Shown: positions 7,205 to 13,309 of the stretch, piece by piece
Layout of the letters: every line of letters begins with the position of its first letter
Numbering within the stretch: the stretch's first letter is position 1
Assembly: GCA_964569265.1 (NCBI GenBank)
Contig: CAZMTO010000030.1
Coordinates: 1 to 18,211, forward strand
DNA length: 18,211 bases
Direction of reading: 5' to 3'
Origin: Avidehalobacter sp964569265
GTDB taxonomy: Bacteria; Bacillota; Dehalobacteriia; UBA4068; UBA4997
Notes under the pieces: generated by a model
Seen by the model: only the letters and a program-made list of their open reading frames with translations
Databases searched by the model: none
Told to the model about the DNA's origin: nothing
Program-made: the position numbers and the translations under genes

Positions 7205-8139
7205 TATTTTTTACCGGCGCAGCCCAAAACGTGAATCATTTTGTGCGCCACAACCTCCTTAATGGCTTCTCGGGCCGGTTTAAGATACTGACGAGGATCG
7301 AAGTGGTCGGGATTGTTATACAAATGCTCGCGTACGGCGGCCGTCATTGCCAGACGCAGGTCAGAATCGATGTTGATTTTGCAGACAGCCATTTTGGCAG
7401 CCTCGCGCAGCATATCTTCCGGCACACCGATAGCATCGGGCATAGAACCGCCAAATTGGTTAACCTTGGCAACGTAATCCTGCATAACCGACGATGCACC
7501 GTGCAGTACAATGGGGAAGCCGGGCAGGCGGCGTTCTACTTCGGCCAGAATATCAAAGCGAAGCTGCGGCTTGGTGCCGGGCTTAAACTTGTAGGCGCCG
7601 TGGCTGGTGCCAATGGCAATAGCCAGAGAATCTACGCCGGTTTTGGTAACAAATTCTTCTACCTGAGCGGGGTCGGTGTAAGAACTGTCGGCAGCGCTTA
7701 CGTTAACGTCATCTTCTACACCGGCAAGGCGGCCCAGCTCACCTTCTACGGTAACGCCAAACTGATGGGCGTAATCAACAACCTCTTTGGTAATGCGGAT
7801 GTTGTCTTCAAAGCTGTGCTTGGAGCCGTCAATCATTACCGACGAAAAACCGCCGTCGATACAGGACTTGCAGATAGCAAAATCTTCACCGTGGTCAAGG
7901 TGCAGTGCAATATCAAGGCCGGTTTCTTCCATAGCGGCTTTTACCAGATTGATAAGGTAGGCGTGGCCGGCATATTTGCGGGCGCCGGCGCTTACCTGCA
8001 AAATAAGCGGCGACTGAGTTTCCATAGCGGCTTCGGTAATGCCCTGGATAATCTCCATATTGTTTACATTAAAAGCGCCTACGGCGTAACCGCCTGCGTA
8101 GGCTTTTTGGAACATTTCTACTGTGTTGATAAGTGCCAT
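7204..8139 (-). CDS. fba: Class II fructose-1,6-bisphosphate aldolase
   Basis: The 311-residue zinc-dependent aldolase interconverts fructose-1,6-bisphosphate with dihydroxyacetone phosphate and glyceraldehyde-3-phosphate in glycolysis and gluconeogenesis. Class II motifs: HLDHGEDF (residues 80-87) with the catalytic D82 and zinc ligand H83, VEGELG (131-136), H180 in GTSHGAYK, H213 in LHGASS, and NIDSD (256-260). The long form of roughly 310 residues with SSVMQDYVAKVN fits the Fba type rather than the tagatose-bisphosphate GatY type, though close paralogues are hard to separate. The ATG follows AAGGAGG at 8151-8157. It is the first gene of a two-gene unit with the glycosyltransferase. The pairing could couple triose supply to envelope glycolipids, but that is speculation. 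Confidence 0.93.
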   Translation of the reverse strand: MALINTVEMFQKAYAGGYAVGAFNVNNMEIIQGITEAAMETQSPLILQVSAGARKYAGHAYLINLVKAAMEETGLDIALHLDHGEDFAICKSCIDGGFSSVMIDGSKHSFEDNIRITKEVVDYAHQFGVTVEGELGRLAGVEDDVNVSAADSSYTDPAQVEEFVTKTGVDSLAIAIGTSHGAYKFKPGTKPQLRFDILAEVERRLPGFPIVLHGASSVMQDYVAKVNQFGGSMPDAIGVPEDMLREAAKMAVCKINIDSDLRLAMTAAVREHLYNNPDHFDPRQYLKPAREAIKEVVAHKMIHVLGCAGKK

Positions 8140-8256
8140 TTTTGTGTTGACCTCCTTGTTATGGGTTTAACATTATGGTTGCAGCAAATATTTAGTTATT
8201 CGTCATTACGGTAAAAAAATCCTGCTATGCAGATAAATATGCGTGCAAAGCTGACG

Positions 8257-8448
8257 GGTGCAGTTGTCCGGTGCGGTAAAGCAGAACACGACAAAGTGGA
8301 TAACGTGCAGTTGTCCGGTACAATCATCATAAGGGCAAATGTGCGTTAGATACGCGAAGTGGGCCGGTTTTGACGAGCAAGCTGCACTGATAGTGCGCGT
8401 GGCGAGCAAAAGCGGAACACGACAAAGTAGATAACGTGCAGTTGTCCC
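8257..8448 (-). repeat. Intergenic repeat copy, middle, reverse orientation
   Basis: This lies in the 315-base gap between fba and the repressor gene. Two near-identical 33-base blocks at 8285-8317 and 8415-8447 differ at one position (AACACGACAAAGT and ATAACGTGCAGTTGTCC). A third partial block is at 8257-8271. Between them, about 8331-8385 is the reverse complement of the left-edge copy. Bases 8419-8448 reversed match 18088-18117 at 25 of 30 positions. I see no clear terminator for the repressor gene and no convincing fba promoter; the rest of the gap holds nothing recognisable. Confidence 0.8.
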
Positions 8449-8454
8449 TTATGA

Positions 8455-9066
8455 CTATTCAAAGGTGATTTCGTTTTTAATAACCTTGCCAATAACCCGC
8501 ACCGTGGTTTGTTTAATATCGTATATTTGCGGCAGGTGGGCGGGGTTGGTAGATTGCGGCATAAGGGTAACGGTTTCTCCGTGGCGGTAAAAGCGCTTTA
8601 CGGTGGCATCCTCGTTATCTATCATCACTACGGCAATTTCACCGTTTTCGACAAAATCCTGCTTACGCACAATTAAAATGTTGCCGTCAAAAATATGGGC
8701 GGCATCCATACTGTCACCGCTTACGCGCAGGGCAAAATATTCGGTATCGCCGTGCAGTTCGGTAAAAACGCTGCCTTCTATCTGTTCTTCGGCATAAAGG
8801 GGCAGCCCGGCAGATATGCGCCCCAAAATGGGTATGCGCTGCGTTGGCTGGTAGCTGGAAATTTCGGCTCGCCAGCCCATAAGCGCCGACGGCGTGGTTT
8901 GCAGGGCTTCGGCCAGGCGCTCGATGTTTTCGTGCGGGATATTGGCAATAACGCCGTTTTCGTAGCGGCTTAGGGTTTGCCGGCTTAGCCCTACACGGTC
9001 GGCAAGCATAGCCAGAGTTAGCTTTTTTCGGCGCCTTTGTTCGCGTAAATTCGTGCCGATAGACAT
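8455..9066 (-). CDS. XRE-family repressor with S24/LexA-type self-cleavage domain
   Basis: The 203-residue protein has an N-terminal helix-turn-helix (about 6-63; MLADRVGLSRQTLSRYENG) of the Cro/C1 type. A C-terminal LexA/CI S24 peptidase domain spans about 78-197. The self-cleavage dyad is intact: S119 in GDSMD and K157 in ATVKRF. A likely Ala-Gly cleavage bond is A86-G87 in ISAGLP. It should therefore be a repressor inactivated through RecA-stimulated autoproteolysis, like phage CI/HdiR-type regulators. Prophage-like genes are absent apart from the divergent activator at 9331. The ATG follows AAAGAGGTGA at 9071-9080. It has its own promoter with operator-like repeats, so autoregulation is likely. 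It is not LexA itself: the N-terminus is XRE type, not the LexA winged helix. Confidence 0.92.
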   Translation of the reverse strand: MSIGTNLREQRRRKKLTLAMLADRVGLSRQTLSRYENGVIANIPHENIERLAEALQTTPSALMGWRAEISSYQPTQRIPILGRISAGLPLYAEEQIEGSVFTELHGDTEYFALRVSGDSMDAAHIFDGNILIVRKQDFVENGEIAVVMIDNEDATVKRFYRHGETVTLMPQSTNPAHLPQIYDIKQTTVRVIGKVIKNEITFE

Positions 9067-9090
9067 AAAATCACCTCTTTAATTGCCGGT

Positions 9091-9121
9091 CATCGGGAGA
9101 AATGTCGGAAGATGTCCGATG
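9091..9121. promoter_or_regulatory. Operator-like inverted repeats in the repressor leader
   Basis: TCGGA (9105-9109) and TCCGA (9115-9119) form an inverted repeat with a 5-base centre. CATCGG (9091-9096) and CCGATG (9116-9121) form an outer one. They lie roughly +6 to +36 from the predicted repressor transcription start, where bound repressor would block its own gene. Confidence 0.4.
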
Positions 9122-9133
9122 GCCTCTGTTTAT

Positions 9134-9161
9134 AGTATAACATAAGTTTCGCGTTATGCAA
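9134..9161 (-). promoter_or_regulatory. Promoter of the S24 repressor gene
   Basis: On the minus strand TTGCAT (9156-9161) and TATACT (9134-9139) are separated by 16 bases. It is back to back with the divergent promoter at 9193-9221. Confidence 0.7.
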
Positions 9162-9289
9162 CATTTTGTTGAAAATTTTGTTAAAAAGTTGCTTGACGGG
9201 TAACCGATAGTGTGTTATATTAGGTGCATAATAAGTAACATAACAATGACGATGGCCAAAAAGCGGTGGCAGTTGGTGCATAATATGCA
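9154..9289. repeat. Three copies of a TGCATAA motif between the divergent phage-like genes
   Basis: TTATGCA lies at 9154-9160, over the repressor -35 box. GGTGCATAATA occurs twice exactly, at 9223-9233 (just after the activator -10) and 9275-9285. The last copy extends to the perfect palindrome TGCATA-A-TATGCA (9277-9289). Positions on both promoters suggest operators of the neighbouring repressor. Confidence 0.5.
9193..9221 (+). promoter_or_regulatory. Promoter of the activator-like gene
   Basis: TTGACG (9193-9198) and TATATT (9216-9221) are separated by 17 bases, giving a leader of about 100 bases. TGTTAT (9213-9218) and ATAACA (9240-9245) form an inverted repeat over the -10 box. Confidence 0.75.
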
Positions 9290-9330
9290 ATAAACACCGG
9301 CGTTTGGGCCTGTAAGGGGGTAAGTAAGGT

Positions 9331-9747
9331 ATGATCAATAGTGCTAAAATAGATTTTGAACAGATGCGGCAGTATCGGCAGTTGGCGGCAGAAATTGCTG
9401 AGCTGGAGGACGAGCGGGCGGCGCTGGCCGAGGGGAGGATTCCGTCGACGTGGCCAATGGGTGAGCGGGTGAGCGGCGGCCTGCCGGGTGATATTACTGC
9501 CCAAACAGCAGCCAAAATGTGGGATTTGGCGTGCCTGCTGGCTAAAAAGCTTAACAGGTTGATTGCCTTGCGCGCCGAAATAGAGCAGATGATAGACAGC
9601 TACGAGCCGGAGGACAGACGTATGCTGCGCCTGTATTATATTGACGGGCTTACGTGGGAGGAGGTTGCGGAAAAGGTGGGCTACAGCAGCCGCCACCTTA
9701 GCCGCAAGGTAAAGCGTTTGCAGACTGTGGCAGATCAGCCGGTGTAG
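9331..9747 (+). CDS. Phage-type sigma-70 region 4-like regulator (DUF1492/ArpU/RinA-like)
   Basis: The 138-residue protein has a charged helical N-terminus (about 5-35, probable coiled coil), a second helical segment (about 58-90), and a C-terminal helix-turn-helix of the sigma region 4 type (about 96-131: LRLYYIDGLTWEEVAEKVGYSS followed by RHLSRKVKRL). This arrangement is typical of DUF1492 and ArpU/RinA-like proteins that switch on late phage or mobile-element genes. Here it is transcribed divergently from the S24 repressor, as in a lysogeny switch, with no structural phage gene after it. The ATG follows AAGGGGG at 9314-9320. Its 3' end overlaps the convergent stalk-domain gene by 50 bases. 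Its targets are unknown; the family call rests on pattern recognition. Confidence 0.75.
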   Translation: MINSAKIDFEQMRQYRQLAAEIAELEDERAALAEGRIPSTWPMGERVSGGLPGDITAQTAAKMWDLACLLAKKLNRLIALRAEIEQMIDSYEPEDRRMLRLYYIDGLTWEEVAEKVGYSSRHLSRKVKRLQTVADQPV

Positions 9748-10636
9748 CGTTGCTTAGCCGGTAAATGCGCACGGTAACGCTGCCCGCTATGGTGTGGCAG
9801 GTAATTTTAAGGCTGGCACCGGTGTTGTTTTGCCGGGCGGCGGCAGCGGCTGGCAGGTTGGCTTGGTTGGCAGCCTGATAAAAAGCATTTGTTACCTGAT
9901 ATGCAACATCAGCCGGTAAATCGGCAGGTAAAACGTCGGCAGGGCAAAAGGTTTGCCCCGGTGCTATAGCGGTGCCGTGCAGTGCTTCGGCAGCCAACAG
10001 GCGATATTGTTCGGCGGCAAGGTCGGTGTTGGCGGCAGTAACGGTAGCTTCGCCCAGCAGTTGACCGGTGGCGGCAAGTTGGGCGTTGATTATGGGCAGA
10101 GCTGCCTGCCATATGGTATCGGTGGGAGCATCGGTACAAATTGGGGCAGAGCAAACTGTTACCAGCATATTTTCGGCATCAATAGTGTAATTTATGCCTA
10201 AAATATCTAAAAAGCTTAGCGGCACACAAAAGCTGCCGCCCAGCATACAGGGTTGTTCAAATTGCTGCGCGGCATTGACAGCCCATTGCCCGCCGTTAAT
10301 TTTAGACACGTGTATGGAAACGGGCAGGTCGGCAATAAAAATCTGCGCATTGTTTGTGGGCCACAGCACTGCGTTGCAGCCGTTTATTTGCTGCCAGCTT
10401 ATATTAAGGCCAAGGGCCGCTGCCAGTGGGCGCAGGGGAATATATGGGTCGGCAAGAGTATAGGCAATGCCGTTTACCGAAAAATCGGTGGGCAGGGGCA
10501 GGGTTTGCACCGGCTTTTGCGGGCAGACAATTTGCAGTTGCCAGCCCGACGGTGCAGGGCGGCAGGTTAGCGGTTGGCGGCACAGCAGGGTAACAAAAAT
10601 AAGCAAAAATATAAAGACCGGTAAAATTTTGCGCAT
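9698..10636 (-). CDS. Secreted protein with copper amine oxidase N-terminal-like (stalk) domain
   Basis: The 312-residue protein begins with a clear signal peptide or signal anchor (RKILPVFIFLLIFVTLLC, residues 2-19). Residues about 50-163 resemble the Bacillota 'stalk'/copper amine oxidase N-terminal-like domain. Two half-repeats carry the typical pattern: YIPLRPLAAALGLNISW (65-81) and CVPLSFLDILGINYTIDAENMLVTV (137-161). The second half (about 175-312), rich in Ala, Asn and Gln, matches nothing I recognise and has no catalytic motif. Six cysteines lie between residues 25 and 167, suggesting possible disulfides. The ATG follows GGAGG at 10642-10646. The leader carries unusual direct repeats (10654-10709). 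Probably an extracellular or wall-associated scaffold; function unknown. Confidence 0.75.
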   Translation of the reverse strand: MRKILPVFIFLLIFVTLLCRQPLTCRPAPSGWQLQIVCPQKPVQTLPLPTDFSVNGIAYTLADPYIPLRPLAAALGLNISWQQINGCNAVLWPTNNAQIFIADLPVSIHVSKINGGQWAVNAAQQFEQPCMLGGSFCVPLSFLDILGINYTIDAENMLVTVCSAPICTDAPTDTIWQAALPIINAQLAATGQLLGEATVTAANTDLAAEQYRLLAAEALHGTAIAPGQTFCPADVLPADLPADVAYQVTNAFYQAANQANLPAAAAARQNNTGASLKITCHTIAGSVTVRIYRLSNATPADLPQSANALPCG

Positions 10637-10653
10637 GGCAGCCTCCTGAAAAG

Positions 10654-10709
10654 TTGTAAAGCTTTTATTTTGTAAAGCTACTTGTAAAGCTACTATAATA
10701 AAAGCTACT
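10654..10709 (-). repeat. Four direct repeats of (TGTA)AAAGCTACT upstream of the stalk-domain gene
   Basis: AAAGCT occurs at 10658, 10674, 10686 and 10701. Three copies are preceded by TTGTA or TGTA, and the last two continue as AAAGCTACTATA. They cover the predicted leader and part of the promoter spacer, so they may be binding sites for a regulator. Confidence 0.6.
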
Positions 10710-10722
10710 ATATAAAATACAA
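10695..10722 (-). promoter_or_regulatory. Candidate promoter of the stalk-domain gene
   Basis: On the minus strand TTGTAT (10717-10722) and TATTAT (10695-10700) are separated by 16 bases. The AT-rich context allows other choices. Confidence 0.4.
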
Positions 10723-10743
10723 AACATAAATAAAAATAACGCT

Positions 10744-10851
10744 GCTTATATTATAAGCCGCCCACCGGCACGAATTTGCACAAAGGGTGTCGGCGGGAGG
10801 GCAGTAAATTGCGTGTAGATTATGGCGGATTCGTGCTTATAGGTGTATAAG
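10744..10851. repeat. Nested inverted repeats in the gap before the tRNA operon
   Basis: GCTTATA-T-TATAAGC (10744-10758) is a perfect palindrome. CTTATA and TATAAG recur at 10836-10851. GCACGAAT (10768-10775) is inverted as ATTCGTGC (10829-10836). This fills much of the 339-base gene-free stretch 10637-10975; the rest holds only the two promoters. No ORF or known RNA family is recognised. Confidence 0.5.
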
Positions 10852-10904
10852 GGGGTAAAACAAGCAGCCTGCAACAAAGTTTTTAATAAATTTGTAAAAA
10901 AGGC

Positions 10905-10933
10905 TTGACAACAGGGTGTAATGTGTGTATAAT
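10905..10933 (+). promoter_or_regulatory. Consensus promoter of the tRNA operon
   Basis: Perfect TTGACA (10905-10910) and TATAAT (10928-10933) are separated by 17 bases, 42 bases before the first tRNA. Confidence 0.93.
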
Positions 10934-10975
10934 TTGTTATTGCAGTATGGTTTTTGGTGCTGCGTTAAGGGATAT

Positions 10976-11051
10976 GGACCATTAACTCAGTTGGTAGAGT
11001 AGCTGACTCTTAATCAGAATGTCCACGGTTCGAGTCCGTGATGGTCCACCA
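10976..11051 (+). tRNA. tRNA-Lys (anticodon CTT)
   Basis: The 76-base cloverleaf has acceptor GGACCAT with ATGGTCC, D arm ACTC/GAGT, anticodon loop CTCTTAA with CTT at 11009-11011, T arm CACGG-TTCGAGT-CCGTG, and an encoded CCA. The outermost anticodon-stem pair is G opposite A (GCTGA/TCAGA), a slight irregularity. It is first of three tRNAs in one transcript. Confidence 0.95.
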
Positions 11052-11054
11052 TAT

Positions 11055-11130
11055 GATCCATTAGCTCAGCCGGCAGAGCACCTGACTTTTAATCAGGGTG
11101 TCCCGCGTTCGAATCGCGGATGGATCACCA
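11055..11130 (+). tRNA. tRNA-Lys (anticodon TTT)
   Basis: The 76-base cloverleaf has acceptor GATCCAT with ATGGATC, D arm GCTC/GAGC, anticodon stem CCTGA/TCAGG with TTT at 11088-11090, T arm CCGCG-TTCGAAT-CGCGG, and an encoded CCA. It is 3 bases after the previous tRNA. Confidence 0.96.
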
Positions 11131-11133
11131 TAG

Positions 11134-11210
11134 GGCACGTTGGAGAAGCGGCTTAACTCACCAGCCTTTCACGCTGGCATTCACGGGTTCGAATCCCGTA
11201 CGTGTCACCA
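11134..11210 (+). tRNA. tRNA-Glu (anticodon TTC)
   Basis: The 77-base cloverleaf has acceptor GGCACGT with ACGTGTC (one G-T pair), anticodon stem CCAGC/GCTGG with TTC at 11168-11170, T arm CGGG-TTCGAAT-CCCG, and an encoded CCA. It is 3 bases after tRNA-Lys(TTT) and is followed by a terminator. Confidence 0.93.
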
Positions 11211-11212
11211 AC

Positions 11213-11248
11213 AAAAAAGCTCCTGTGATGGTTCGCAGGAGCTTTTAT
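11213..11248 (+). terminator. First terminator after the tRNA operon
   Basis: AAAAGCTCCTG pairs with CAGGAGCTTTT around a 10-base loop, directly after tRNA-Glu. Confidence 0.9.
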
Positions 11249-11284
11249 TAAACCAAAAAATCTGTCGGCTGAACAGAAAGCTAT

Positions 11285-11320
11285 AAACGCCTTTTGGTAT
11301 AACCAAGGGGCGTTTTTTTT
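11285..11320 (+). terminator. Second terminator after the tRNA operon
   Basis: AAACGCC pairs with GGCGTTT, continuing through TTTTGGT with ACCAAGG (two G-T pairs) to a loop of about 3 bases. Eight T follow. It backs up the terminator 40 bases earlier and insulates purA. Confidence 0.92.
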
Positions 11321-11381
11321 GTTTGGCGGCGTGGCTGGGCGTTGTTTTTAGTCTATTTTGTGCCTGCCGGTGTGGAATTTG

Positions 11382-11410
11382 TTGACAGTCTGCTTTAATG
11401 ATAGTATAAT
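11382..11410 (+). promoter_or_regulatory. Consensus promoter of purA
   Basis: Perfect TTGACA (11382-11387) and TATAAT (11405-11410) are separated by 17 bases, giving a leader of about 105 bases. Confidence 0.93.
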
Positions 11411-11474
11411 TTAAGTGTGTTATTTTGCCTGTGCGGCTGTTGTTGGCCGGCGGGCATAGGTGCTTTGGGCACGC

Positions 11475-11499
11475 ACTGCCGGGTAAACAGCCCGGCGGT
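11475..11499 (+). promoter_or_regulatory. Stable hairpin in the purA leader
   Basis: ACTGCCGGG pairs with CCCGGCGGT around TAAACAG, ending 5 bases before GAAAGGAG at 11505-11512. A smaller GTGC/GCAC hairpin precedes it. No T run follows, so it is not a terminator, and I see no purine-riboswitch core. It could influence translation of purA. Confidence 0.4.
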
Positions 11500-11521
11500 T
11501 AACTGAAAGGAGATGTGTTAA

Positions 11522-12811
11522 ATGCCATCTGTGATTGTGGTTGGCGCACAATGGGGCGATGAAGGCAAGGGTAAGATAACGGATTATCTGGCCAGCCAGG
11601 CTGATATGGTACTTAGATGTCAGGGTGGGTCTAACGCCGGGCATACCGTGGTGGTAGACGGCCATAAATACGCGCTGCATCTTATACCCTGCGGTATTTT
11701 AAACCCCAATACGGTAAATGTAGTGGGCAACGGCGTGGTGCTGGACTTGAAAGTGGTGCTGGACGAAATTAAACAGTTGGCCGAACAGGGATTTTCGGCT
11801 AAAAATCTGGTAGTGTCGGAAAAAGCACATATTATTATGCCGTATCACTATTTAATGGACGATTATCAGGAAAGCTTAAAGGGTGACAATAAAATTGGCA
11901 CCACCCGCCGCGGCATTGGCCCTGCTTATATGGACAAAACCGCGCGCCAGGGCATTAGACTGCTGGATTTGATGGCGTGGGAGCCTTTTTTGGAAAAACT
12001 GGATTACAACCTGCGCGAAAAAAATGTTATTTTTGCTCATGCCGGTTTGCCGACCATAGAGGGCAAAGCGCGTGAGGAGCTGATAGAGGAATTTGCCGCT
12101 TATCGTGAGCAGATTGCGCCGTATGTGGGTGAAACTGTTTATTTGGTGAACGATGCCTTAAAGGCCGGCAAAAAGCTGCTGTTTGAAGGCGCACAGGGTT
12201 CTTTGCTGGATGTTGACCACGGCACCTACCCGTTTGTAACATCGTCTAATACGGTGGCAGCCGGCAGTTGCAGCGGTGTGGGCATTGGGCCTACCGCTAT
12301 TAACCGCGTGCTGGGCATTGCCAAGGCATATTGCACCCGCGTTGGTGCAGGGCCGTTCCCCACGGAATTGATAGACGATATGGGCGTAAAGCTGCGTTCT
12401 TTGGGCGGTGAATTTGGTGTTACCACCGGGCGCCCGCGCCGTGTTGGCTGGTTTGACAGTGTGGTTGTAAGATATTCGGCACTGGTTAACGGTATGACCG
12501 ACCTTTGTATTACCAAGCTGGATATTTTGGACACCCTGCCGGAGATTAAGATATGCACGGCCTACAGCTATAAAGGTAAGGTTATTGAAAAGCTGCCCTC
12601 TACGCTGGCAGAGCTGGAGCATTGCACCCCGATATACGAAACTATGCCCGGCTGGCAGCAGGATACCACGGCTTGTCGGTACTTCCGCGATTTGCCGGTA
12701 AATGCGCAAAAGTATATTCTGCGGTTAGAAGAACTGGTTGGCGTGCCGATTTCTATTGTGGCGGTGGGTGCCGCAAGAGAAAGCACTATTGTGCGCACGC
12801 AGATGTTTTAA
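11522..12811 (+). CDS. purA: Adenylosuccinate synthetase
   Basis: The 429-residue cytoplasmic enzyme makes adenylosuccinate from IMP, aspartate and GTP, the first committed step to AMP. Diagnostic motifs: GAQWGDEGKGK (residues 8-18) with catalytic D13, NAGHTV with H41, the GTTRRGIGPAYMDK signature, and the later GxTTGRPRR and DLCITKLDILD segments. Length equals the usual bacterial form. The ATG follows AAAGGAG at 11506-11512. It is driven by a consensus promoter. ndk follows after about 50 bases of AT-rich DNA with no terminator, so purA-ndk and possibly pckA may be co-transcribed. No other pur genes are adjacent. Confidence 0.98.
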   Translation: MPSVIVVGAQWGDEGKGKITDYLASQADMVLRCQGGSNAGHTVVVDGHKYALHLIPCGILNPNTVNVVGNGVVLDLKVVLDEIKQLAEQGFSAKNLVVSEKAHIIMPYHYLMDDYQESLKGDNKIGTTRRGIGPAYMDKTARQGIRLLDLMAWEPFLEKLDYNLREKNVIFAHAGLPTIEGKAREELIEEFAAYREQIAPYVGETVYLVNDALKAGKKLLFEGAQGSLLDVDHGTYPFVTSSNTVAAGSCSGVGIGPTAINRVLGIAKAYCTRVGAGPFPTELIDDMGVKLRSLGGEFGVTTGRPRRVGWFDSVVVRYSALVNGMTDLCITKLDILDTLPEIKICTAYSYKGKVIEKLPSTLAELEHCTPIYETMPGWQQDTTACRYFRDLPVNAQKYILRLEELVGVPISIVAVGAARESTIVRTQMF

Positions 12812-12861
12812 GCCATATTTAAAAAATAAAAATAAAAATTAAATTTTAGGAGGAATTATTT

Positions 12862-13260
12862 ATGGAACGCACTTATATTATGTTAAAGCCCGACGCTTTG
12901 AAGCGCGGTGTAGCCGGTGAGATTATTTCTCGCATTGAAAGAAAGGGCTACAAAATTGCCGAGGCTAAAACCATTATGCTTACCGAGGAAATTTTGAAGG
13001 AGCATTATGCTCACATTGCCGATAAGCCCTTCTTCCCGGAGGTTGTAGAGTATATGGTATCCGGCCCGGTTTTGGCTATGATCGTGGAAGGCCCCGATGT
13101 TGTTCAGGGTATGCGTATTTTGATGGGCGCTACCAAGTGGGAAGAAGCTGCACCCGGCACTATCCGTGGTGATTATGCCTTCTGCACCAGCGAAAACCTT
13201 ATTCACGGTTCTGACAGCGTAGAAAACGCCGAGATCGAAATTAAACGTTTTTTTAAGTAA
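12862..13260 (+). CDS. ndk: Nucleoside diphosphate kinase
   Basis: The 132-residue enzyme transfers the gamma-phosphate of ATP to nucleoside diphosphates through a phosphohistidine. It shows ERTYIMLKPDALKRG (residues 2-16), the APGTIRGDYA segment (97-106), and the active-site signature NLIHGSDS (112-119) with catalytic H115. It is somewhat shorter than the common 140-150 residue form, but all motifs are present and the ending EIEIKRFF is normal. The ATG follows AGGAGG at 12848-12853. It sits between purA and pckA on the same strand with no terminator on either side. Confidence 0.97.
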   Translation: MERTYIMLKPDALKRGVAGEIISRIERKGYKIAEAKTIMLTEEILKEHYAHIADKPFFPEVVEYMVSGPVLAMIVEGPDVVQGMRILMGATKWEEAAPGTIRGDYAFCTSENLIHGSDSVENAEIEIKRFFK

Positions 13261-13309
13261 TTGCTGCCCCAAGGCGTCGAACAGTTTGCAGACGCGGAAA
13301 GGAAAAATT

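Noticed and set aside
7231..8214. 327-codon open frame antisense to fba
   Set aside because: Shadow of the aldolase reading frame; no recognisable motif and no start signal.
8206..8409. Small 67-codon frame in the middle repeat
   Set aside because: It lies almost wholly in repeat sequence, has no ribosome binding site, and is not shared as a frame by the other copies.
8455..9747. Complete prophage
   Set aside because: Only a repressor and an activator-like gene are present, flanked by housekeeping genes; no integrase, packaging, capsid or lysis gene and no att site seen.
13286..13309. Upstream TTG start for pckA
   Set aside because: No ribosome binding site precedes it, whereas GGAAAGGA precedes the ATG at 13310 at suitable spacing.
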